A stretch of DNA of 64,000 bases from Lepus europaeus (GCF_033115175.1 NC_084850.1:4525024-4589023); one strand, 5' to 3'. Shown: positions 29,157-41,415, counted from the stretch's first letter. Notes: a model not told the origin generated them from the sequence alone. Program-made: numbers and translations.

Positions 29157-30836
29157 CTTAGCTGGCCTGGGAGCAAAAGATCAGGGAAACCTCAGTGGTT
29201 CTTAGCCAGTGTGAATGGCAGCCTCTAGTCACCCCAAGCTGCTGAGGCTGGTGGTACTGCACATCCTGAAGGGTATATGGAGGGAAAAAGGGGATGTCAT
29301 TGAGGTCCTACCACTGGCCAAGGAATGCCAAATCATTATGGTTACACCTGAGGAGGCTTTCTAGAGCATTCCTGGTATTCCAAGATAGTCTACAGTGGAA
29401 ATTGCCTTGGCAGCGTTCCCAAGGCATTGTCTGGACAATGCAACAACTGAGAATTGCAGATTAACAATGTTCTTTGTGATTTCTGTCTAACTTGCCCTAG
29501 CTGCCTCTATACTTTAGTAAGATATTAACTCAGGTGGTGTAGCAGCTCATGGTTCACAAACATTAAAACAAAACCCACCACTTGCTATTGACTGAAGGGT
29601 TTCATGAAGGTATCCAAAGGGTACAGATGGGGCCTTTCTGTAGTCATTAGGCATGACACTTGACCTTACAGAAAACACCATCTTAAGTAACAGCAAGTAT
29701 CCATGACTCAACGTAAGGGGCCTTGCTCCTGCCTATAAATCCCATTGAGTCTTCACAATTCCAGAAAGCAGGTGGGACTGCTTTTGTTCCCATAAGGAAA
29801 TGGGAGCTAAGAGAAGTGAAGTAACCTGCTTAAAGCTAGGAAATAACCAATTTGAGATGTTAATGTTGGCTATCTGCCTGCAGGCCCCTGACCCTTACCT
29901 GTGATGCCAGAGGGCCTTGGGATCATGATGTCTCAAGTATAAATGCCTTATTGATGCATGAAAGTCTCTAAAATATCATTGAGCTCCATATCCAGAATCT
30001 CATAGGGCTAATGTGTGGAGGGCTGGCCCTGTGTATGGGGACAATGTGACACCATCTTCTTTGGATAAATGCCTCCCTCCTGACATAGCACCACACCCCA
30101 AAGGAACAACTGTAGAGATCAAATACCAGGCACAAACCCACACATATCTCTCTGAGACATCAGTCAAAGAAAATAAGACGTGAAGGCCAGTAGCCAAACT
30201 CCCTGTCACAGTGTGACCATATAGACCCAGAGAAGGCTCTCTTTGCTTGGATGGAGACACAGGCAGGCCGAGGAGAGGCAAGATGGGTGGCAACTTCTGT
30301 TCCCCACCAGGCCACAAAGTCAACAGTGACTTGACCCATTGACCTAACATGATTTGCCATTTGCCTCATCCTAACCAATGGTGTGGGCACCTTACATGGT
30401 CTATAGGGAGCACACTGCCACCCCAGCTGTGACAGTGTTTCAAAGGATGATGTGACTGCAGCCCATGGACACTGTACTGGACTTGGCTGTCTGTTTAAAG
30501 GCCTAGACCTTGTGTGGCAGCACCTGGCCTTTGGGCTCCCACAAGCATTTCTGAACTTCTTTAGTCAGGGTTTTAATGTAGCTCTGCCATTTACTGGAAT
30601 CTCAGGAATAAGAAGGCAGCTCATGGTTTGTGCCTAAGTTTTGACAGGTTGCCTTCAGCACAGACAGGCACTGTGGTCATCTTCTCATGGAGATGGCTAC
30701 ACGTGGAATAGAATGTTGATGCATTGACAGGTCCTTTAACTAGCTGGGGTCTTTTATGTTGACCATTGGCTGGATATGTTGTGATTCCACTCCCAAGCAA
30801 CCTGACTCCTTTTGTGATGTCCTGGATCTGCTTATT
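29157..30836. other. Intergenic, mostly unassigned
   Basis: One MIR-like stretch lies near 29735-29900. I recognise no gene. The small open frames lack splice or codon support. Confidence 0.6.
29735..29900 (+). repeat. MIR-like fragment
   Basis: GGAAATGGGAGCTAAGAGAAG, followed by GTAACCTGCTTAAAGCTAGG, matches the 3' half of MIR. Confidence 0.55.
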
Positions 30837-30853
30837 ATAAAGGGATTCTTACT

Positions 30854-30941
30854 AGTTATGGGAGGGGGGAAGCCATTGTAATCCATAAGCTGTGCACTGG
30901 AAATTTATATTCATTAAATAAAAGTTTAATAAATGAAAAAA
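30854..30941 (+). repeat. Short 5'-truncated L1 tail with 17-bp target-site duplication
   Basis: The insert has AAGCCATTGTAATCCATAAGC, ATTCATTAAATAAAAGTTTAA and an A-run. ATAAAGGGATTCTTACT occurs at 30837-30853 and again at 30942-30958. Confidence 0.9.
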
Positions 30942-31160
30942 ATAAAGGGATTCTTACTGGCCATACTACTCTCAGATTTAAGTGAACCATGGACAAACCA
31001 TCACATATGGTTACAAGTGAGGAAAGTTGTCCTGGGGGCCAGAAGCACAGCTTTGAAATGGTGTGTTTTCCTCTGGATATAAGAGTTCCCTCAGTGTGTG
31101 CAAAGAGCGACCTTCCTTGAGCAGAGAAAGACCCTTGTCCGGCAAAAAGAGACCTTCATT

Positions 31161-31187
31161 CTTTTTTTTTTTTCGACAGGCAGAGTG

Positions 31188-31234
<47 letters not shown>

Positions 31235-31514
31235 TGAGAAAGGTCTTCCTTTTTGCGGTTGGTTCACCCTCCAATGGCCGCTACGGACGGCGCATCTCGC
31301 TGATCTGAAGCCAGGAGCCAGGTGCTTCTCCTGGTCTCCCTTGCAGGTGCAGGGCCCAAGCACTTGGGCCATCCTCCACTGCCTTCCCGGGCCATAGCAG
31401 AGAGCTGGCCTGGAAGAGGGGCAACCGGGATAGAGTCTGGCGCCCCAACCGGGACTAGAACCCAGTGTGCCCGCAAGGTGGAGGATTAGCCTGTTAAGCC
31501 ACGGCGCCGGCCCT
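31161..31514 (-). repeat. CSINE with (GA)n expansion
   Basis: T-run, then CGACAGGCAGAGTGGATAG, a long (GA)n run (about 31195-31230), ending GCCACGGCGCCGGCCC. The flank CCTTCATTC occurs on both sides. Confidence 0.85.
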
Positions 31515-31521
31515 TCATTCT

Positions 31522-31846
31522 TTTTTTTTTTTTAAAGATTTATTTATTTATTTGAAAGAGTTATGCAGAGAGAGAAGGAGAGGCAGAGAGAGAGGTCTTC
31601 CATCTGCCAGTTCTCTCCCCAGATGACTACAATGGCCGGAGCTGTGTCGATCCAAAGCCAGGAGCCTCCTCCAGGTCTTCCCACGTTGGTGCAGGAGCCC
31701 AAGGACTTGGGTCATCTTCCACCACTTTCCAGGTCATAGCAGAGAGCTGCATCAGAAGCGGAGCAGCCGAGACTCGAACTGGCACCCATATAGGATGCCA
31801 GCACTGCAGGCGGTGGCTTTACCTGCTACTCCACAGCACCAGCCCC
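31522..31846 (-). repeat. CSINE, second in tandem
   Basis: T-run, AAAGATTTATTTATTTATTTG start and CCACAGCACCAGCCCC end. It follows the preceding CSINE after CTTCATTC. GAGACCTTCATTC appears before the first copy and after this one. Confidence 0.85.
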
Positions 31847-32661
31847 GAGACCTTCATTCAATAGGTGACCCCTACCCAACACAGAGTGACCCACAGAATG
31901 TCCATCTTATGCCATAGATGTCCCCCATGTCTTCTGAGCCCTCTGACTTAAGGCTGCTGCTTGAAGGATCCACTCTCCAAGCTCTCATATAAGAGCCTTC
32001 CCCGAAAAAGCCACACCTTGTTTCTGAGATACCTTGAGAGAGAAGGGAGGTATCTCTTCTTATGTCCCTTTCCTAAAAGACTGTGGACCAGCATCAGCAG
32101 CAATTAATGTGCATCCCTCTGGTGGGATGACTGTGGAATCATACAGGGATCAATGCAAAATTGTTTCAGGAGATTCTGCCAAGGAGCAGCCCCAACCAAG
32201 TGTTGGAAAGGGAATGCAGGAAGAGCTTCATGCCCAGTTAAACCTCTGTGGCTTCAGCAAAATGTGGCAGGACGTCCACACATTTTAATGCCTCACCAAG
32301 CTTTTCTTCCAAGAGAGACTAGTCTATTCCCTGGGCAAAGTATGGGATGGCAAGCCTTTTAAGAGGCAGCACATCTGAGGCACTGGCTTCAGGTGGGTAG
32401 AAGTTCCCAGACTACTATCTGGTGCAAATTGAGTGGCCTCAGATGGGGGATGGTTGGGTATGGGGCTGTTTATTGGGTCTGTACCCCTCTCCAAGTGGTG
32501 ATGACCTTGGCTGAGGGATAATATGGAGAATGTTCTGAGAATGGGGCCAGCTGGTTTCCAGTATGCAGATTATTATAGTCATTGAGTCACTGGAGCTGTA
32601 TTCTTCCTCAAGGACCAATGTCACTTAGTGGTGGATGTGCTTCTGTGTCTCCACATCACTT
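31847..32661. other. Intergenic, nothing recognised
   Basis: Unassigned sequence without a convincing gene or repeat. Confidence 0.5.
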
Positions 32662-32675
32662 TAAACTATAATAGG

Positions 32676-33014
32676 GGCCGGCGCCGTGGCTCAACAGGCT
32701 AATCCTCCACCTAGCAGCGCTGGCACACCGGGTTCTAGTCCCGGTCGGGGTGCCAGATTCTGTCCTGGTTGCCCCTCTTTCAGGCCAGCTCTCTGCTATG
32801 GCCCAGGAGTGCAGTGGAGGATGGCCCAAGTGCTTGGGCCCTGCACCCCATGGGAGACCAGGAGAAGCACCTGGCTCCTGCCATCGGATCAGCGCTATGC
32901 GCCGGCCGCAGCGCACCAGCCACGGCGGGCATTGGAGGGTGAACCAACGGAAAAGGAAGACCTTTCTCTCTGTCTCTCTCTCTCACTGTCCACTCTGCCT
33001 GTCAAAAAAAAAAA
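32676..33014 (+). repeat. CSINE, young, with target-site duplication
   Basis: The head GGCCGGCGCCGTGGCTCAACA is close to what looks like the family consensus. The tail is an A-run. AACTATAATAGGGG occurs on both sides. Confidence 0.9.
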
Positions 33015-33029
33015 AAACTATAATAGGGG

Positions 33030-33740
33030 TAGGTAGGGGATTGTTTGTTGGTAAAATAGTGTCCTCCCAGTCCATATTTGGATATGAGCTACACCAAATG
33101 CTTGAGGGTATCCAATGAAGGTGACACAAACCTGTTGGTCTTGTCATAGCCCCTAGTGCAAAGGGCCTGTGACCAAGGACTCCCCACCAGGGTTGTTTCT
33201 ATTGCAGCTGACACTGCATTGTGAAGGCACCAAATCCTTGCCCTGATCTTCTACTTCACAGTCCCTCTTCACTGGCCTGGTGTGCTTCCTAATATGCCAA
33301 TTTCAAGCATTTTTCCACGTTGAAATGCTTGCATAAGTTGGTGAATGTTGAGTCTGCAGCTTCCTTTTGGGACTTACATTTCCTATGATGTCCTTCCAGG
33401 AGCACTGGAATCCTATTGCATGAGGACACAGGTTGATAACAAGTGCAGGCAATCCTCATGACTTGATTTTTCTATTTTTAAACTGGGAATGATGGTGGCA
33501 GTTCTACTGAAGTCTCTTTAGATGATACTCCCCTCAGCTCTTTGTGAGGATTAAGAGGAGAATGGTTATGATATCTGCACTAAGGAAATGTGAAGGGTGA
33601 GCCAGAGGACCTCAAGTCTCCAGGCACTAAGCAAGTAGAAGATGAAGCGTCTCCAAGTGTGGGACACCAGGACTCACCAAGGAACTCACAGCATGATAGA
33701 CCCAACCCCTAAGCCAGAAGTGGTATGGCAGAGGTCCTCT
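33030..33740. other. Intergenic, mostly unassigned
   Basis: A weak MIR-like stretch may lie near 33450-33570. Nothing else is recognised. Confidence 0.5.
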
Positions 33741-33932
33741 CTGAGTTCCTGAAGGTATAGGGAAAAACAATGGCTTATAAAACCTATTCAGTGAAATAAT
33801 ATCAGAAAATTTCCCAATCTTTGAGAAACATATAAATATCTAAATACAGGAAGCACACAGAACCCCAAATACGTATGATCAGAAAAGTTCTTCACCACAA
33901 CACATTATAGTCAAACTTTCAAAAGTAAAACA

Positions 33933-34297
33933 CAAGGGCCAGTGTTGTGGCATACTGGATAAAGCCTCTTTCTGCAATGTCAGCATCCCATATGGGCACT
34001 GGTTAGTGTCCCAGCTGCTCCACTTCTGTTCTAGCTCCCTACTAATGTCCTAGGAAAGCAGAGGAATATACCCTAGGTGCTTGGATCCCTGCTACCTGCA
34101 TGGAAGACCTAGAAGAAGCTCCTAGCTACTGGCTTCAGCCTGGCCCAGTCCTGGCCCTTGTGATCATCTGGGGAGTGAACCAGCGGATGGAAGATTCTCT
34201 CTCTCTCTCTCACTCTCTCTCTCTCTCTCCTCTCCCCTCCCTCCCTCCCTTTGTAATTCTGACTTTCAAACAAATCAGTTAATCTTTAAAAAAAAGC
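33933..34297 (+). repeat. CSINE
   Basis: GGGCCAGTGTTGTGGCATACT head, a CT-rich run (34195-34250) and a CAAACAAATCAGTTAATC tail. It lies inside the decayed L1. Confidence 0.8.
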
Positions 34298-35058
34298 AAA
34301 ATTTAAAGAGAATATCCTAATACTTACAATACAGAAATGCCATATCACATTTAAAGGAATTTCCATCAGATTGGAAGAAGATTGAGCAATAGAAACACTA
34401 CAGGCCAGGAGAGAAAGGACAGATATAGTCCAAGGCCTAAAACAAAAACAAAATAAAAATCTCTACAAACCCAAAATACTTTACCCAGAAAAGCTCTTAT
34501 TCATAAATGACATTTAAATAAAAACCTTCCAAGACAAGCAAAAATTGAAAGAATTTGTCACCACCCAGCCAGCCTAGACACATAAGGATATACTAGACAC
34601 ATAAACAGGAATACAATCAGCAAATGAAAGAATGTGAAGGCAGAAAACCTTGTAGAAGAACAAAAAGACTGAAAACAAACAATAGGAATACTTATGGAAA
34701 AATGGCTGGACAAAGCCATTACTTATATATAATAACCTTGATTATAAATGGACTAAATACTCCAATTAAGACATACATTTTGGTGAATAGATTTAAAAAA
34801 AAGACCTAGCTGTATGCTGCCTACAAGAAACATACCTCACCATTAAAGATACACACAGACTGAAAATGAAAGGACGGTAAAAAAGATTTCATGCAATGGA
34901 AATCAAAAATGTACAGGAACAGATATATCAGAAAAAATGGACTTTAAGAAAAAACTATTAAAAGAGAAAAAAGAGGTCACGGTGAAATGAATAATGGGTC
35001 AATTCAACAAGATGTGACTACTATAAATGTATATGCACCCAATGCCAGGGCACCCAGT

Positions 35059-35404
35059 TTTTTTTGTTTGTTTGTTTGTTTTGTTTTGACAGGCAGAGTT
35101 AGACCGTAAGAGAGAGAGAGACAGAAAGAAAGGTCTTCCTTCCATTGGTTCACCTCCCAAATGGCCACTACGGCTGGTGCGCTGCGCCGATCCGAAGCCA
35201 GGAGCCAGGTGCCTCCTCCTCATTTCCCATGTGGGTGCTGGGCTCAAGCACTTAGGCCATCCTCCACTGCCTTCCTGGGCCACAGCAGAGAGCTGGACTG
35301 GAAGAGGAGCGACCATGATAGAATCCAGCGCAGCAACCGGGATTAGAACCCAGGGTGCCAGTGCCGCAGGCTGAGGGTTAGCCAAGTGAGCCGTGGCGCC
35401 GGCC
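35059..35404 (-). repeat. CSINE with target-site duplication
   Basis: A T/G-run, then TTGACAGGCAGAGTTAGACC, ending CCGTGGCGCCGGCC. AGGGCACCCAGTTTT flanks it on both sides within the L1 endonuclease region. Confidence 0.9.
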
Positions 35405-36017
35405 AGGGCACCCAGTTTTATAAAACAAATGTTAATGGAGTGAAAGGGAGACATAAGCTCCAGTATGGTAATAATGGGAGAATTCAACACTCCACTTTCA
35501 TCAACGGATAGATTAACCAGATAAAAAAATCATAAAACAACACAGTTAATCTATAATATATAACAAATGGACCTAATAAATATCTACAGAGCATTCCATC
35601 CCACATCTACAGAATATACATTCCTTTCATCCGTTCAGGGAATATTCTCTAAGATAGACAATATACAAGGCTATAAAACAAGTCTCAAAAATACAAAAAA
35701 AAAAAAAGATATCATATCATGTATCTTCTCTGGCCACAATGAAATGAAGCTGGAAATTAACAAAAAAAACTCTATGAAATATATGAACACATGAAGACTG
35801 AACAACATGCTCCTGAATAAACAATGGGTGATAGAAGAAATTAAAATGGAAATGAAAAAAATCATTGAAATGAATGAAAACATATCAAAGCTCATGAGAT
35901 ACAACAAAAACAGTGTTAGGAAAGTTTATAGCAAAAAGTATCTACATCAAAGAATTGGAAAATTATCAAAAAACTGATCTAACATCTCAAGGACCTAGAC
36001 AGACTACAAGAAACTAA

Positions 36018-36160
36018 TGAATCTTGATGTGAATGGAAGGGGAGAGGGAGCGGGAAAGGGGAGGGTTGCAGGTGGGAGGGAAGTTATGGGTGGGGGGAAG
36101 CCATTGTAATCCATAAGCTGTACTTTGGAAATTTCTATTCATTAAATAAAAGTTAAAAAA
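36018..36160 (+). repeat. Short L1 tail nested in older L1
   Basis: The insert runs from GAATCTTGATGTGAATGG through the G-rich tract to ATTCATTAAATAAAAGTT plus A-run. The 10-base AAGAAACTAA occurs at 36008-36017 and 36161-36170. Confidence 0.9.
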
Positions 36161-36987
36161 AAGAAACTAAACACAAATTTAGTAGGAATAATGAAATAAT
36201 AAAAAACTAGAGAATAAATAAGCAAATTAGAAATTTAAAACTATACAATCAGTGAAATTAAGAGCTGTATTATTTGAAAAATAAACATAATTGATAATTC
36301 ACTGGCACAACTAACCAAACAAGTGAGAAGACACAAATTAATAGCATTACAGATGAAAGAGATGTTACAACTGAAATCACAGCCATAAAAATAGTAAGAA
36401 GAAATGGTTACAAAGAGCTATATGCCAACAAATTTAAAAATCTAGAAGAAATTGATAGGTTTCTAGACACAAATAATTTACCAAAATTGAGGCACAAAGG
36501 AATAGAAAAACTGAATAGACCAATAACCAATACTAAGATTGGATCAACAATAAAGAGCCTCCTAATACAGGAAAGCCCAGGACCAGATGGATTCATTACT
36601 GAATTATACCAAAGTTTTAAGGAGGAACTAATCCAGAGTCTTCTTAAATTATTCAAAATTATTGAAAAGGAGGGAACACTTCCAAATTCAGTTTATGAGG
36701 CCATCAGTATCCCAATTCCAAAACCAGAAAAAAGACACAAGAAAAAAAGAACTATAGACGAATATCTCTAATAAATATAGATGCATAAATCATCAGCAAA
36801 AATATGAGCAAATTAAATCCAACAACACATCCAAAAGGTCATCCATCTAGACCAAGTGGGAATTATTGATTTGCATGCGGTTCAACATTTGCAAGTCAAT
36901 AAACGTGGTATATCACATAAAGAAAATGAAAGAAAAAACAATATGATTATCTCAATAGATGCAAGGGAAGCATTTGATAAAATATAG

Positions 36988-37185
36988 CATTTTCTTTTGT
37001 TAAACTTTAATAAATATAAATTTCAAAAGTACAACTTTAGTATTATAGTGGTTTTTCCCCCCACAACCTCCCTCCCACCAGCAACCATCCCATCTCCCAC
37101 TCCCTCTCCCATCCCATTCTTCACCAAGATTCATTTTCAATTATCTTTATATATATCTTCAATTTATATTCATTTTCAATTATCT
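36988..37185 (-). repeat. L1 3' tail, antisense, diverged
   Basis: GTTAAACTTTAATAAATATA begins a complemented L1 tail, which runs to CATTTTCAATTATCTTTATA. It appears to be the end of the same older insertion that resumes at 38411. Confidence 0.65.
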
Positions 37186-37552
37186 TTCTTTTTAATTAAA
37201 CTTTTATTTAATGAATATAAATTTCCAAAGTACAGCTTATGGGTTACAATGGCTTCCCCCTCCCAAAACTTCCCTCCCACCCACAACCCTCCCCTTTCCA
37301 GCTCCCTCTCCCCTTCCAATCACATCATGATTCATTTTCAATTCTCTTTTTATACAGAAGATCAGTTTAGTATATATTAGGTAACGATTTCAACAGTTTG
37401 CCCCCATATAGCAACACAAAGTGAAAAAAAAATACTGTTGGAGTACTAGTTATAGCATTAAATAACAGTGTACAGCACATTAAAGACAGAGATCCTACAT
37501 AATATTTTTTTAAAAAAATTAATTTTCTATGCCATTTCCAATTTAACACCAG
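37186..37552 (-). repeat. L1 3' tail, antisense, nested
   Basis: AAACTTTTATTTAATGAATA and ACAGCTTATGGGTTACAATG mark a second, younger complemented tail. It runs to about 37505, followed by A/T-rich filler. Confidence 0.75.
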
Positions 37553-38410
37553 GTTTTTTTTTCATTTCCAATTATCTTTATATACAGAAGATCAATTCAG
37601 TATATAATTAGTAAAGATCTCATCAGTTTGTACCCACGCAGAAACACAAAGTGTAAAAATACTGTTTCAGTACTAGTTATAGCAAGCATCACTGCACATT
37701 AGACAACACATTAAGGACAGATCTCACATGGGATGTAAGTACACAGTGACTTCTGTTGCTGACTTAACAATTTGACACTCCTGTTCATGGCGTCAGTAAT
37801 CTCCCTAGGCTCTAGTCATGAGTTGTCAGGGCTATGGAAGCCTTTAGAGTTCGCTGACTTTGATCTTACAATTTGGGACATGCACAATCAGACTTGCCCC
37901 AAATGATGGAGTTAGAAATGTGCCAGGGGATTCCAATACAATCCCATCAAGGTGGCATGTACCAATGCCATCTCACTAGTCCAAGTGATCAATTTCAGTT
38001 CACATTCGATGGCTCCGATAGGTCTAAGAATCAAAGGGATCACACAAACAAGACAAGTGTCTGCTAATACTAACTGATAGAATCAAAAATGGAGAGAAAG
38101 ATCCAACATGGGAAGTGGGATACACAGCAGACTCATAGAATGGCAGACGTCCTAAACAACACTCTGGCCTCAGAATCAGCCCTTAAGGCATTCGGATCTG
38201 GCTGAAGAGCCCATGAGAGTATTGTAGGCATGGAAAGCCAAGTTACCATGGAAAAGAATAAAAGAAGAAGACCTAAATGAAAGATCTCTGTGAGTGAGAT
38301 CCCAGTGGAAAGAACGGGGCCATCAAAGAAGGAGGTACCTTTCTCTGAAGGGAGGAGAGAACTTCCACTTTGACTATGACCCTATCAGAATAAGATCAAA
38401 GTCAGCGAAC
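37553..38410. repeat. L1 3' UTR with internal inversion (twin-priming type)
   Basis: 37553-37867 is complemented L1 3' UTR. 37868-38410 is direct-orientation L1 3' UTR that aligns with 63188-63727 of the intact element. The two parts meet head to head and share about 19 bases of L1 sequence near TCAAAGTCAGCGAAC. That is the structure left by twin priming. Confidence 0.75.
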
Positions 38411-39190
38411 ATTTTCAATTATCTTTATATATTTTTACTAATTAAAGATTTCAACAGTTTGCACCCATCACAGATACACAAAGTATAAAGTACTGTTTGA
38501 GTAGTAGTTTTACCATTAATTCACTTAGTGCAACACATTAAGGACAGAGATCCTACAAGGGGAGAAAGTGTACAGTGACTCCCGTTGTTGAATTAAAAAT
38601 TGACACTCTTATTAATGATGTCAGTAATCACCCAAGGCTCTTGTCATGAGCTGCAAAGGCTATGGAAGCCTCTTGAGTTCACCAACTCCGACCTTATTTA
38701 GATAAGGCCATAATCAAAATCGAAGTTCTCTCCTCCCTTCAGAGAAAGCTACCTCCTTCTTTGATGGCCCCTTCTTTCTGCTGGGATCTCACTCACTCAC
38801 AGAGATCTTTCATTTAGGTCATTTTCTTTTGCCACAGTGTCTTGGCTTTCCATGCCTGAAATACTCTCATGGGCTTTTCAGCCAGATCCGAATGCCTTAA
38901 GGGCTGATTCTGAGGCCAGAGTGTTGTTTAGGACATCTGCCATTCTATGAGTCTGCTGTGTATCCTGCTTCCCATGTTGGATCGTTCTCTCCTTTTCAAT
39001 TCTATTAGCTATCATTAGCAGACACCAGTCTTTTCTATGTGATCCCTTTGACATTTAATACTATCATTATGATCAAATATGAACTGAAACTGATCACTTT
39101 GACTAGTAAGATGGCATTGATTTGGAATCCCCTAGCATGTTTCTAGCTCTACTATGAGGGGTAAGTCTGAGTTAACATGTGCCAAACTGT
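38411..39190 (-). repeat. L1 3' UTR, antisense, older
   Basis: The complement of the L1 3' UTR continues from CATTTTCAATTATC to about 39140, where TCAAATATGAACTGAAACTG stands. Part of it pairs with the direct-orientation stretch 38050-38408, making a large imperfect inverted repeat. Confidence 0.75.
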
Positions 39191-39199
39191 ACATCTCCC

Positions 39200-39720
39200 C
39201 CCTCAATTTATAATAGCTAAGATATGTAATCAACCTAGATGTCTATCAACTGATGATTGGATAAAGTAAATGTTGTAAATATACACAACAAAATAGTACT
39301 TACTTGCAAAAAAAAAGAGAATGAAATCCTGACATTTGCAACAAAATGGATGCAAATGTCAGATCATGATGATGAATGAAATAAGCCAGATTCTAAAAGA
39401 AAAATATTACAGATTTTCTCATTTGTGATATTTAACATATAGAATATAAAATTGTGTGTATGTCATATCATTTGGTATATAGTTATAAATATTGCTTCAT
39501 TGAATCTTACCATGTAAATGAAAATAGACTTTTGTTACACACAAAAAGTAAGAAATGTGGAGTTGGAGAATGAATAGAACTGTTGGGGAACTAGTAATAC
39601 TTTGTTCTTAATTTGGGTGTTGGTTTTAAGTGTGATCAGATGATGAAAAACTCATTTATCTGTAAATTTACATACATTTCTTTGCATGTATACTGTACTT
39701 CAATAAAATGTTTAAAGAAA
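39200..39720 (+). repeat. Old L1 3' end
   Basis: GTAATCAACCTAGATGTCTAT, ACATTTGCAACAAAATGGATG and a later ATTTCTTTGCATGTATACTG fit the ORF2 end and 3' UTR of an old mammalian L1. Confidence 0.6.
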
Positions 39721-40322
39721 AACAACAAAAACATGTGGACTTACAAAATATGACTGTGATTTATTTGCTTTTCAATGAAGTATGGGGGCATCTATATTTA
39801 TCATACTTCAGAATGTTGTTCCTTGCATGTAGTAAGTACAAAGAGACCAAGATGCTTATGCACATCCTCCAGTGCAATCGACAGCCGCCATTCCCTGAAG
39901 GAATGAGCTAATCCCAAACATCAACTGTAACTTGCATGAAAGAGACCCTGCCTGAGATAGCAACATGCAATGCCCTACCTCTACATCTCTGTCCTGTTCC
40001 TTCCGCTGGATACTGTTCACCAGGCTGCCACTGGCAAAACATGATTGAGAGAAAGAGTAAAAGCAATTCCCCTTCCCACTCACAAATGTAAACAGCAATC
40101 GGAAGTTTGGGTAAATGTGATGATGAAACCAGAGAAACTTGGCCTGAGGTAATCATAATGACAGATTCAGTGTCACTGTTAGGAAAAGCCTTACAGAGAG
40201 ATATTTGGGCTCCTGAAAATATACAATTACAGGGATTGAAAGTTGGGAAAACTGAGCTGCTATCATGAAGCACATAAACTGCAGGTGGCAAGGAATCTTC
40301 CCACTCTTTTCTCTTAGCTACG
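39721..40322. other. Intergenic, nothing recognised
   Basis: A 184-codon open frame on the minus strand (39908-40462) extends into L1 sequence and is not credible as a gene. Confidence 0.5.
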
Positions 40323-40778
40323 TTTTTTTTTAAACTTTTATTTAATGAATATAAATTTCCAGTGTACAGCTTATAGATTACAATGGCTTCCCTCTCCCCT
40401 AACTTCCCTCCCACCTGCAACCCTCCCCTCTCCCGCTCCCTCTCTCCTTCCATTTGCATCAAGATTCCTTTTCAATTCTCTTTATATACAGAAGATCAAT
40501 TTAGTATAAAGATTTCAACAGTTTGCACCCACATAGAAACACAAAGTGAAACATACTGTTGGAGTACTAGTTATAGCATTAAATCACAATGGACAGCACA
40601 TTAAGGACAGAGATCCCACATGAGGAGCAAGTGCACAGTGACTCCTGTTGTTGACCCAACAAATTGATACTCTAGTTTATGGTGAAAGTAACCACCCTAG
40701 GCTGTTGTCATGAGTTGCCAAGGCTATGAAAGCCTTCCAAGTTCGCCGACTCTGATCATATTTAGACAAGGTCATAAA
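40323..40778 (-). repeat. L1 3' end, antisense
   Basis: T-run, AAACTTTTATTTAATGAATA and the complemented 3' UTR, closely matching 28165-28677 as far as GACAAGGTCATA. Confidence 0.85.
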
Positions 40779-40831
40779 AGACAGGGTGAGGATAGTAACC
40801 AATGATCCTAAGAGTGGCATTTACCAGGTTA

Positions 40832-41191
40832 GAACAATTATATAGCATTAAGTGGGGAAGAGGACCATCAGTACACACAGGTTGGGAGTAGAGCCATTGG
40901 TGGTAGAGTAGAGGTTATGATTACGAAGGAATGAGGCCCAAGTGCACTAGACAGGGTCTAGAACAAAGGACAGAGCCATTATTAGAGGAGCTAAGAAAGG
41001 TGCTGTCGAAGCTACAGTTAAGTTTTCTGATTGAGAGACAAATAGAACCTGATAGAAGGGGCTTGATAATAATCTGTTGGGCTTTAGGCCTTATAAGTTA
41101 AGAGGTCCAGACCTATCTACCTCTTCACATAGGGTATATCCTAAGGGAGGTGTGAACCTCCTAGGGGAAGGCACTCTGTTGACTTTCATTA
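40832..41191 (-). repeat. Second copy of the 28801-29156 module
   Basis: Near-identical to 28801-29156, with the same outer end at TTGACTTTCATTA. Here it follows L1 3' UTR through a different 50-base linker (40779-40831) and lacks the poly(A)-signal piece. Confidence 0.6.
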
Positions 41192-41415
41192 ATCCATAAG
41201 CTGTATACTGGAAATTTATATTCATTAAATAAAAGTTAAAAAAACAAAAAACAAAGTTAATTGAAAAAGAACCTTAATGGAGAATGTTACTGTCAAGGGG
41301 AGACGGAGGAGGAGAAGGGGTGGGTGGCAGAGTGGGTATGATGGGAAGAATAACTATATTCCTATAGTTGTACTTATAAAATTTGTATTCCTTAAAAATA
41401 AATTTTAAATAAATA
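41192..41415 (+). repeat. Two L1 3' tails in direct orientation
   Basis: ATCCATAAGCTGTATACTGG to an A-run (about 41192-41245) is a young-type tail. 41255-41415 is an older-type tail ending ATTTGTATTCCTTAAAAATA. Confidence 0.65.

Larger units (their letters stand above)
33750..36988 (+). repeat. Decayed L1, ORF1 C-terminal part through ORF2 RT domain
   Basis: The stretch aligns in order with the intact L1 at 57260-64000. An ORF1 end is seen near 34290-34600, ATGGCTGGACAAAGCCATTAC (the ORF2 start region) near 34702, endonuclease-like text near 35440-35760, and SPGPDGFI-type RT sequence near 36570-36610. Many stops and gaps are present, so it is inactive. It is interrupted by two CSINEs and a later L1 tail, and it ends in an antisense L1 tail at 36988. 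Confidence 0.75.

Noticed and set aside
32676-32760. tRNA-like heads of CSINEs as possible tRNA genes
   Set aside because: They resemble a tRNA-derived pol III promoter but cannot fold as a full tRNA, and each is followed by a SINE body and tail.
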